Shown piece by piece: positions 45,801 to 52,395 of a DNA stretch of 64,000 nt (positions are counted from its first letter, which is position 1; the number at the start of each line of letters is the position of its first letter). The notes under the pieces are model-generated. The model saw only the letters and a list, made by a program, of their open reading frames with translations, did no database searches and was not told where the DNA came from. The translations under genes were made by a program, and so were the position numbers. This DNA is from Neoroseomonas alkaliterrae. Its GTDB lineage: Bacteria; Pseudomonadota; Alphaproteobacteria; Acetobacterales; Acetobacteraceae. The stretch covers positions 62,001-126,000 of the forward strand of contig NZ_JACIJE010000004.1 in assembly GCF_014199195.1 (NCBI RefSeq), in the 5' to 3' direction.

Positions 45801-46629
45801 GGCGCAGCGTGAGGTCGGCGGCGGCCGCGCCATCGGGCGATGCGCTGACCGTCCCTTCGGCGGCAAGGGTCACGTCCTCCCCGAGGCTCGCTTGCAGGTC
45901 GAGCCGCGCGCCGCTTGCTGGGCCGTCCAGGCTGAGCCGCGCCAGGGCCGCGCGGTCGGACAGGCCGAGCAGGCCGGCGAGGATGCCGCCGGGCGGTTCG
46001 GCGGCATCGAGCCGCGCGGTCAGGCGGTCCGCGCCGGGGGCGAGGTCGAGCGCGAGCCGCGCCTCGGCCGGCGCGTCGAGGCGGCGGGCATCGAGCCGGG
46101 CGGAGAGCCGGCCGGCGGCGAGCAGCGCCTCGCCCTCGACGGCGAGGACGGCCTCGGTGCCAAGCAGCGGCGCGCCGAGTTCGATGCGCTCCACGGCGAG
46201 GCGGTCGAGGCGCAGCGCAACCGGCAACTCGGGCAGGGCGGGCAGCTGCGGCGCGCCGGGCTCGGGCGGCGCGGGCTCGCCGGAGGAGGCGGGGGCGCGA
46301 TGGAGCGCGATGCGGCGGGCGCTCAGCGCCGCGATGCGCGCCTCGCGCCGCAGCAGCGCCGGGAGGTCGAGGGCGATCCGCGCCTCCTCGATCTCGAGCC
46401 AGGGGCCGTCGGCATCGGCCATGACGAGGCGCGCGACGCCGATGCGCCCCGGGAGCGGGCCGGTCAGCCCCTCGATCGCGAGGCCGTCCACGCTGCCGGC
46501 GGCAAGGCGCGCGATGACGGCGCGCCCGCCGTCGGTATTGGCCCAGAGCAGCCCGCCCGCTGCCGCGGCGAGCAGCAGCAGCGGCAGGCCGATGACGAGG
46601 CCGAGCAGGATGCGCCGCGCTCGCCGCAT
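42838..46629 (-). CDS. tamB: Translocation and assembly module inner-membrane component TamB
   Basis: This 1263-residue AsmA-like protein has one N-terminal membrane anchor (ILLGLVIGLPLLLLAAAAGGLLW) followed by the long repetitive beta-rich body of the TamB/YtfN family, built from short strands with Ala/Leu/Arg-rich DxxLxAxG units. The conserved C-terminal DUF490 region includes LPQDEILARLLFDR and ends GDRVGLSFEWEY. It spans the periplasm and works with TamA in outer-membrane protein insertion and lipid transport. The ATG at 46629 lies one base after the tamA stop. Confidence 0.92.
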   Translation of the reverse strand: MRRARRILLGLVIGLPLLLLAAAAGGLLWANTDGGRAVIARLAAGSVDGLAIEGLTGPLPGRIGVARLVMADADGPWLEIEEARIALDLPALLRREARIAALSARRIALHRAPASSGEPAPPEPGAPQLPALPELPVALRLDRLAVERIELGAPLLGTEAVLAVEGEALLAAGRLSARLDARRLDAPAEARLALDLAPGADRLTARLDAAEPPGGILAGLLGLSDRAALARLSLDGPASGARLDLQASLGEDVTLAAEGTVSASPDGAAAADLTLRLAAAPLLPEDLRAAAMPAEIGLDAALDAGQRLALRRLVVRAPLGSLSAHGGAALAEETLDLTLQAELGPSTPLGALLPPAARWEGLRLEARVEGPMAAPRLGLDLAATGFGSDTPAILAALGATPRLRLRAALPDRIEALSLEGAGLRAEAAGDVGERLDATLTAEIADLAALVPGLAGGLRAELRASGPRADPSLDLIARGERIERDGQVLEAPEARLSLATPFSAPRAEGRIAARYAGLDLHLDLDGEPEGERLRIRRLDAAFGPARLEASGLLDPGAATFAGEVALAADDLAPFSALAGTPLTGRLALRGRLDAPGGVQGFDLSLDIPAASAGGTPLGGRLAARGTLAALEAELEARAMDARLTTRASMAEEEGARRIEIPDLLLRRGADSLRLAAPARVTIGADGAIALAGIALTASRGGTLRAEGRWGPESADIRASLAALPLAAITALAAPDLRAEGMIAAEARITGAVADPAARFRLDATGLRLLDEAARGLPPARVTVEGTAGAAAADLRLEAAAGTALRANGTLRLPDGLAASAPLAARLDANADLAALAGPLLAAGAQRVTGRASLQAEATGTLGAPRLGGRLTLADGSFRDLAQGITLTAITASLRGEGDRVTIERFEARTPGGGAITAGGFLSPAAPGIPAEITLGARNARPMRSDLATGVFDADLRLTGRLAEQARLAGRIAVGRLDITVPERLPPSVQRLEGVRERGARPPGTPPLAPPAPAGAPAAMPDIALEVEIAAPRAVFVRGRGIDAEFGGTIGIGGTIAAPQATGGLQLRRGEISVFDRRIAFRRGSIAFDAGTLVPGLDFLASSRAREVTANVTVTGPANDPRIAFSSTPELPQDEILARLLFDRRASELSPFQLAQLAQVLAGAAGIETPGAGGILDRIRRTLALDRLAVGEEQRRDGGRGQGATLETGRYVADGVYLGLRQSSEGGPPRIGVQIDVLPRVRIEAETGGNSAGGDRVGLSFEWEY

Positions 46630-46630
46630 G

Positions 46631-48526
46631 TCAGAAGGCCTGCCCGATGCCGACATAGAGCGCATAGGCGGAATCGCCCCGCTGGCGGTTCAGCGGCACG
46701 CCGATGTCCACGCGGATGGGGCCGATCGCGGTCGCGTAGCGCAGCCCCGCGCCGACGCCCACGCGCAGGTCGCCATTGCCGGGGTAGCTCTCCTCGCCGA
46801 CGCTGCCGGCATCGAGGAAGGCGACCGCGCCCCAGGGGCCGGAGATGCGCTGGCGCCATTCCACCGAGAGTTCGAGCAGGCTCGCCCCGCCGAGCGGGCG
46901 GTTGCCGGCATCGCGCGGGCCGATGGACTGGAAGGTGTAGCCGCGCACCGAGCCGCCGCCGCCGGCGTAGAAGCGCTTGTCGAGCGGGATCTCGTCGCGC
47001 GTGGCGCCGAGCGTCGCGCCGAGCGCGCCGCGCAGCGCGAGCACGCTCCGCGCATCGCCGGTGAGGTCGAGATAGGTGCTGCCGGTGGCGAGCACCCGCG
47101 TGAAGCTCGTGCCGTCGCGCACCGACCAGAAGGGCGTTGCGGTGATGCTCGCGCGGACGCCGCTCGAGGGGTCGAGCAGGCTGGTGGTGCCGTCGTAGCG
47201 CAGCCCGGTGACGAAGCCGAGCAGCGAGAAATCCTGGAACTCCCCGTAGCGCCCGATGCGGCCCTCCTCGTAGACCGGCCCGCCCTGGATGGCGAGGCGC
47301 TCGGTCAGCGCCCGTTCGGCGAGCGCGGAGGCGAGGATGGCGTCGCGGTCATAGGCGTCGAGCCGCTCGCGCACCGCGCCGATGCGCGCGGTCAGGCGCG
47401 CATCCATGCGCCAGATCTCGGGCAGGGTTAGCGTCGCGAAGGCGCGCCAGGTCGCGTTCTCGAAACTGGATTGCCCGAGCCTCGCGCCCTCGGCCTCGAG
47501 CCGCAGCCGCTCGGCGCCGCCGAAGAGGTTGCGGTGCTCCCAGAAGAGGCTGGCGGCGAGGCCGAAATTCGTCTCCCAGGCCAGGCTGCCGCCGATCGCG
47601 CGCAGCGGCCGCTCGCTGACATGGAAGGTGACGGGCAGGCGGCCCTCGGCATCGAGCGCGCCGGCGGGCTCGGCGCGCACGCTCTCGAAGACGCCGAGGG
47701 CGAGCAGGGCGCGGCGGCCCCGTTCCAGCGTGGCCGGCGAATAGTCGCGCCCCTCCATCGGCCGCGCGGCGGTGCGCCTGAGCAGGCCGGCCCGGGTGCG
47801 GACCTGGCCGGTCACCTCGGGTGCGGCGAAGCGGGCGCGCGGGCCGGGTGCCACGCGCCAGGCGATGTCCATCGCGCGGCGGTCGTGGTCCACCCAGATC
47901 TCGCGCCCGGCGATGGCGGCGAGCGGATGGGCCTCGCGCCGCAGCGCGTCGCGCATCGCCGTCTCGGCGGCGAGCACGGCTTCGGCGCGGGCGGGATCGC
48001 CCTCCGCGAGGCCGGATGCGGCCGCGGCGGCGCGCACGATGGGCGCGGCCTCGGGCGGCTCGGCCGCGATGGCGATGCGCCCGATCGCATAGCGCGGGCC
48101 TGGGATCAGGGTGAGCACCACCGCGACCGGCCCGCGCGCGGCCTGCAGCAGCGCCGGCAAAGCGGGGTCGTCCGGGGCGAGGCCGGCGATGGTGGCGCGC
48201 ACCTCGCCACCCCAGTAGCCCTCGGCGCGCAGCACCTCCTGCAGGCGCGGCAGGTCGGCGCGGACGCGGCCGATCAGGCCGGGCGCGTCGGTGGGCGCGC
48301 GCTCGCGCAGCGTCAGCGTCTGGGCGACGGCGGCGGCGATGGCCGCGAGGCCCTCCGCGCCCTCCACCGGCGCGATCTCGGCGGTGTAGGGGAAGGGGGG
48401 CGGATCGGGCGGATCCGGGGTGTCCTCGGCGCGCAGCGGCGCCGCCCAGAGCAGGACGGCCAGGGCCGCGACGGCGCCAGGGGCGGTGGTGCGGCGCCTC
48501 CGGGCGCTGTAGGGTCGGCTCGTCAT
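46631..48526 (-). CDS. tamA: Translocation and assembly module outer-membrane component TamA
   Basis: A 631-residue Omp85-family protein: signal peptide (RRRRTTAPGAVAALAVLLWAAPLRA, residues 8-32 in two parts), three POTRA-like domains (about 45-275, each with EGYW/GGEV- or GPRY-like turns), then a 16-strand barrel. The Omp85 hallmark is visible as KRFYAGGGGSVRGYTFQ near residue 520, and the protein ends on Phe (YVGIGQAF), the barrel-assembly signal. No other in-frame ATG or GTG lies nearby, so the start at 48526 shares bases with the divergent amidohydrolase start. Confidence 0.92.
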   Translation of the reverse strand: MTSRPYSARRRRTTAPGAVAALAVLLWAAPLRAEDTPDPPDPPPFPYTAEIAPVEGAEGLAAIAAAVAQTLTLRERAPTDAPGLIGRVRADLPRLQEVLRAEGYWGGEVRATIAGLAPDDPALPALLQAARGPVAVVLTLIPGPRYAIGRIAIAAEPPEAAPIVRAAAAASGLAEGDPARAEAVLAAETAMRDALRREAHPLAAIAGREIWVDHDRRAMDIAWRVAPGPRARFAAPEVTGQVRTRAGLLRRTAARPMEGRDYSPATLERGRRALLALGVFESVRAEPAGALDAEGRLPVTFHVSERPLRAIGGSLAWETNFGLAASLFWEHRNLFGGAERLRLEAEGARLGQSSFENATWRAFATLTLPEIWRMDARLTARIGAVRERLDAYDRDAILASALAERALTERLAIQGGPVYEEGRIGRYGEFQDFSLLGFVTGLRYDGTTSLLDPSSGVRASITATPFWSVRDGTSFTRVLATGSTYLDLTGDARSVLALRGALGATLGATRDEIPLDKRFYAGGGGSVRGYTFQSIGPRDAGNRPLGGASLLELSVEWRQRISGPWGAVAFLDAGSVGEESYPGNGDLRVGVGAGLRYATAIGPIRVDIGVPLNRQRGDSAYALYVGIGQAF

Positions 48527-49676
48527 GCACAGTGATCTCGCCGAGACCCTTACAGCCTGGCGACGGCATCTGCACGCCAACCCGGGCCTGACGCTCCATG
48601 AAAGCGAAACCGCCGCCTTCGTGGCCGCACGGTTGCGTGAGATGGGAATCACCGACATCGCCGAAGGTGTGGGCGGCCACGGCGTGGTGGCAACCCTGCG
48701 GCGGGGCGGGGGCAACCGCTCGGTGGGCCTGCGCGGGGACATGGACGCGCTGCCGATCCAGGAGCAGAACGAGGATCTCCCCTGGAAATCCACCATCCCC
48801 GGGGTGATGCATGCCTGCGGGCATGACGGGCACACCACGGCGCTGCTCGGCGCGGCGCGGATGCTGCTGGATGACCCCGACTGGACCGGCACGGTGCGGC
48901 TGGTGTTCCAGCCCGCCGAGGAAGGCGGCGGCGGGGCGCGCAACATGATCGCCGACGGGCTGTTCGAGCGCTTCCCGATGGAGCGCATCTTCGGCTGGCA
49001 CAACTGGCCGGGGCTGCCGGCCGGGACCATCGCCGTGCATGAGCGCGCCGTGATGGCCGCGGGCGCGCGGTTCGAGATCGTCTTCGACGGCCATGCGGGC
49101 CATGCCGCGCTGCCGCACCTGACGCGCGACCCGATGGTCGCGGCGGGCCATGCCATCGTGGCGGTGCAGTCCATCGTGGCGCGCAACCTCGACCCGCTGC
49201 AGGGCGGGGTGGTGAGCATCACGGTGGTCGAGGGCGGGGAGGCGCAGAACCAGATCACCGCGCGCGTCACGCTCAAGGGCACGGCGCGCTGGCTGCGCGA
49301 CGAGGACGGCGAGACGATCCGCGAGGGGCTCGAGCGCGTGGCGAAGGGCATCGCGGCCACCTTCGGCGTGCAGGCGGGCTTCTCCTTCCGCCAGGGCGTG
49401 GGCGTGACGGCCAACCACCCGGCCGAGCGCGACCTCGCGGCCGCGGCGGCCGAGGCCGTCTCGGAGGTGCGGCGCGACCTGCCGCCGGCCATGACGGGGG
49501 AGGATTTCGCCTGGTTCCTCAAGCGCGTGCCCGGCGCCTTCGTCTGGATCGGCAACGGGCCGGCGGAGGACGGGCGCGAGCTGCACAATGCACGCTACGA
49601 CTTCAACGACGCGATCCTGCCCGTCGCGGCGCGCTTCCTGGCCGAGACGGCGAAGCGGGCGCTCGCGGGGGGCTGA
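48525..49676 (+). CDS. M20-family amidohydrolase (amidohydrolase/hippurate hydrolase-like)
   Basis: The 383-residue product has the M20D pattern: LTAWRRHLHANPGLTLHE at residues 9-26, GDMDALPIQEQN near 70, the metal motif VMHACGHDGHT near 95, PAEEGGGGARNMI near 130, the dimerisation-domain His in GHAGHAALPH near 190, and TGEDFAWFLK near 325. Relatives hydrolyse N-acyl amino acids or amides such as hippurate or IAA conjugates. The N-terminus beginning MHSDLAETL agrees with homologues, so the start at 48525, overlapping the divergent tamA start, looks real. Confidence 0.93.
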   Translation: MHSDLAETLTAWRRHLHANPGLTLHESETAAFVAARLREMGITDIAEGVGGHGVVATLRRGGGNRSVGLRGDMDALPIQEQNEDLPWKSTIPGVMHACGHDGHTTALLGAARMLLDDPDWTGTVRLVFQPAEEGGGGARNMIADGLFERFPMERIFGWHNWPGLPAGTIAVHERAVMAAGARFEIVFDGHAGHAALPHLTRDPMVAAGHAIVAVQSIVARNLDPLQGGVVSITVVEGGEAQNQITARVTLKGTARWLRDEDGETIREGLERVAKGIAATFGVQAGFSFRQGVGVTANHPAERDLAAAAAEAVSEVRRDLPPAMTGEDFAWFLKRVPGAFVWIGNGPAEDGRELHNARYDFNDAILPVAARFLAETAKRALAGG

Positions 49677-49889
49677 GCGCGGGGGCGTAGGTCCGGCGCC
49701 TCGCCCGCCGGAAGGGGTGCATCCCGCGCGGCCCGGGGCCGCCAATGGTCCGCCGGGTCCGCTCCTGCCTTGCGCGGGGGTGGCGGCGCGGGGTCGTGGC
49801 CTGAGGGCCGCCGGCCGTGAGAAGGCTGCGCCGTGCCGGGGATCGGCGGCCCTCCCGCCAGGGGCGGCGGGGGCCTATGGTGCGGCGCG

Positions 49890-51320
49890 ATGAAGCATGA
49901 TCCCGCACCGGGGCTGATCGCCCTCGAATCCCGTCTGGCCGAGGCGCTGGAGCGGCTGCAGGAGCCCGCCCCGGACTGGGTGCCCGAGACGACGGCCCCC
50001 GATGGCCGCGCCGCGCTCGATGTCGCGATCCTGGGCGCGGGGATGGCGGGGCTCGCCGCGGGGCTCGCGCTGCGGCGCGAGGGGGTGCGGCGGGTGGCGC
50101 TGTTCGACCCCGCGCCGGCGGGGCTGGAAGGCCCCTGGGCGACCTATGCGCGGATGCGGACGCTGCGCAGCCCGAAGCAGCTCGCCGGTCCGGCGCTCGG
50201 GCTCGACGCGCTGACCTTCCGCGCCTGGTTCGAGGCGCAGCACGGTGCAGCCGCCTGGGAGGCGCTGGGCAAGATCCCGACCGGGATGTGGATGGACTAC
50301 CTGCGCTGGTACCGGCGCGTCTCGGGCCTCGATGTGCGCAACGGCGTGGGTGTGGCGCGCATCGTGCCGGAGGGCGCGCTGTTCCGGCTGGCGCTGGCCG
50401 ATGGCGGGGTGGCCTTCGCGCGGCATGTGGTGCTGGCGACGGGGCGGGACGGGCTCGGCGGGCCGCGCATCCTGGACGGCTTCGCGCCGGAATGGCGCGG
50501 GCGGTTCTGGGCGCATTCGGCCGATGCGGTGGATTTCGCCGCGCTCGCCGGTAGGCATGTGGTGGTGGTGGGGGCCGGGGCCTCGGCCTTCGACAACGCG
50601 GCTGCCGCGCTGGAGGCGGGCTGCGGGCGGATGACGATGCTGCTGCGGCGCCAGGCGCTGCCGCGGGTGAACTCCTCGAAGGCGCTGGACAGCCGCGGCT
50701 TCTGGCATGGCTGGTTCGGCCTGCCGGCGGAATGGCGCTGGCGGCTGATGCTCGCGGTGGAACGGCGCCAGACCCCACCGCCGCATGAGAGCGTCCGGCG
50801 CGTGGCCGAGCACGCGAACGCGACGCTGCTGACCGGGGCGGGGATCGAGGCCGTGGCGCGGGAGGGCGAGGCGCTGGTGCTGACAACGCCGCGCGGGGCC
50901 GTGCGGGCGGATTTCGTTATCCTCGGCACCGGCTTCCTGCAGGATGTGACGTTGCGGCCGGAACTGGCTGAGGTGGCGGGCGACATCCGGCTCTGGCGCG
51001 ATGCCTACGCGCCGCCGGCGGAGGAGCGGGACGAGGCGCTGGCGCTGAATCCCTGGCTCGACGAGGGCTTCGCCTTCACGGAACGGGTGCCCGGTGCGGC
51101 GCCGCACCTCGCGCGGCTGCATTGCTTCAACTTCGCCGCGACGCTCAGCCACGGGAAGGTGACGGGCGACGTGCCGGCGATCTCGGCCGGGGCGCAGCGC
51201 CTGGCGCAGGCGGTGTGCGCGCGGCTGCTCGCGGCCGACATCGCCGGGCATGCGGAGCGGCATGCGGCCTTCGACGAGCCGGAGATCACGGGCGAGGAAT
51301 GGCCGGGGGTGGCGCTGTAA
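49890..51320 (+). CDS. FAD/NAD(P)-binding oxidoreductase, flavin monooxygenase-like
   Basis: A 476-residue two-dinucleotide-binding protein. The FAD fold is LDVAILGAGMAGLAAGLALRR near residues 44-64; the second (NADPH) Rossmann fold is HVVVVGAGASAFDNAAAALE near residue 228. A conserved ATGRDG stretch precedes it and VILGTGFLQDV lies near residue 348. Group B flavoprotein monooxygenases (Baeyer-Villiger or N-hydroxylating) have this plan, but the exact fingerprint is not obvious. The substrate is unknown. It is convergent with an esterase gene, with a strong hairpin between them. Confidence 0.83.
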   Translation: MKHDPAPGLIALESRLAEALERLQEPAPDWVPETTAPDGRAALDVAILGAGMAGLAAGLALRREGVRRVALFDPAPAGLEGPWATYARMRTLRSPKQLAGPALGLDALTFRAWFEAQHGAAAWEALGKIPTGMWMDYLRWYRRVSGLDVRNGVGVARIVPEGALFRLALADGGVAFARHVVLATGRDGLGGPRILDGFAPEWRGRFWAHSADAVDFAALAGRHVVVVGAGASAFDNAAAALEAGCGRMTMLLRRQALPRVNSSKALDSRGFWHGWFGLPAEWRWRLMLAVERRQTPPPHESVRRVAEHANATLLTGAGIEAVAREGEALVLTTPRGAVRADFVILGTGFLQDVTLRPELAEVAGDIRLWRDAYAPPAEERDEALALNPWLDEGFAFTERVPGAAPHLARLHCFNFAATLSHGKVTGDVPAISAGAQRLAQAVCARLLAADIAGHAERHAAFDEPEITGEEWPGVAL

Positions 51321-51344
51321 GTCCCAGAGAAGGTTGAGGGGGTT

Positions 51345-51374
51345 GCGGGGGGAGAAGTTCCCTTCTCCCCCCGC
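51345..51374. terminator. 13-bp hairpin between convergent monooxygenase and esterase genes
   Basis: Perfect arms GCGGGGGGAGAAG and CTTCTCCCCCCGC enclose loop TTCC in the 56-base gap between converging genes. It is symmetrical and so could terminate both transcripts. It belongs with the related hairpins at 39150 and 59999. Confidence 0.65.
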
Positions 51375-51376
51375 CT

Positions 51377-52330
51377 TCAGCCGAGCCGCCGCGCGAGCCA
51401 TTCCCCCGCCTCGCGCACCGCCTGATCGGCCTTCCCCACATGCCCGATCGCGCGCAGGAACCCGTGCAGCGTGCCGGGGAAGGTCCGGGCTTCGACCGCA
51501 ACGCCCGCCGCCCGCAGGCGCTTCTCCATCGCGTGGTTCTCCGCCGCCAGCACGTCGAGTTCCGCGACATGCAGCAGGCAGGGCGGCAGGCCGGCGAGGT
51601 CGGCGCGCAGCGGGGCGGCCAGCGGGTGCAGGCGGTCGGCCTCGCGGGGCGCGTAGCAGCGCCAGTAGAACGCCATCTTCTCGCGCGTCAGGGTGTGGCC
51701 GGTGGCGAACTTGACGTAGGACGGCGTGTCGGTGCGGCTGTCGAAGACGCCGTAGTTGAGCAGCAGGCCGCGCAGCGCGAGGCAGGGGTCGGTCTCGCGC
51801 AACAGCAGCGCGGTGGCGAGCGCGAGGTTGCCGCCCGCCGAATCCCCGCCGATGACGATGCGCGCGGGGTCGAGCCCCCATTCCGGACCGTGCCGCGCGA
51901 CCCATCGCACCACGGCGGCGCACTCCTCGAGCGCCTGCGGGAAGGGCGCTTCGGGGCTGAGGGCGTAGTCGGGGCCGAGCACCGCGCAGCCCGCGGCGGC
52001 GGCATAGGCGCGCATGATGTGGTCGTGGGTGTCCACGCTGCCCCAGACCCAGCCGCCGCCATGGATGTAGACCAGCACGGGCAGGCCGGCCCCGGTGGTC
52101 GGGCGATGCAGGCGGCAGAGCAGGCGGCGGCCGCGGATGGGCAGCCAGCGGTCGCTGCTCTCGGCCATGCGGGGGCCGCCCGCGGCGGCGAGCGCGAGGC
52201 CGGGCCCGTCATTGGAGACCCGCGCGGCATCGAGCGGCAGTTCGAGCCGCACCGGCGGGAAGGCGCGGGCGCGTTCTTCCATCATGGCGGTGAAGGCGCG
52301 CATCTCGGGGTCCCAGCGGTCCTGGCTCAT
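51377..52330 (-). CDS. Alpha/beta hydrolase, hormone-sensitive-lipase family esterase
   Basis: The 317-residue protein has the HSL signature: oxyanion-hole HGGGWVWGS near residue 90, the nucleophile elbow GGDSAGGNLALA near residue 158, the Asp in AELDVLAAENH near 255 and the His in GTLHGFLRAIG near 287. These carboxylesterases act on short acyl esters, and the natural substrate is unknown. It is divergent from the synthetase/acetyltransferase fusion gene. Confidence 0.92.
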   Translation of the reverse strand: MSQDRWDPEMRAFTAMMEERARAFPPVRLELPLDAARVSNDGPGLALAAAGGPRMAESSDRWLPIRGRRLLCRLHRPTTGAGLPVLVYIHGGGWVWGSVDTHDHIMRAYAAAAGCAVLGPDYALSPEAPFPQALEECAAVVRWVARHGPEWGLDPARIVIGGDSAGGNLALATALLLRETDPCLALRGLLLNYGVFDSRTDTPSYVKFATGHTLTREKMAFYWRCYAPREADRLHPLAAPLRADLAGLPPCLLHVAELDVLAAENHAMEKRLRAAGVAVEARTFPGTLHGFLRAIGHVGKADQAVREAGEWLARRLG

Positions 52331-52395
52331 GCTGCTCTCCTTGTGGCGGTGGGAGTGGACGCGCGGCCGGGCGGCGCGGCAAGGGGGCGACGCGG

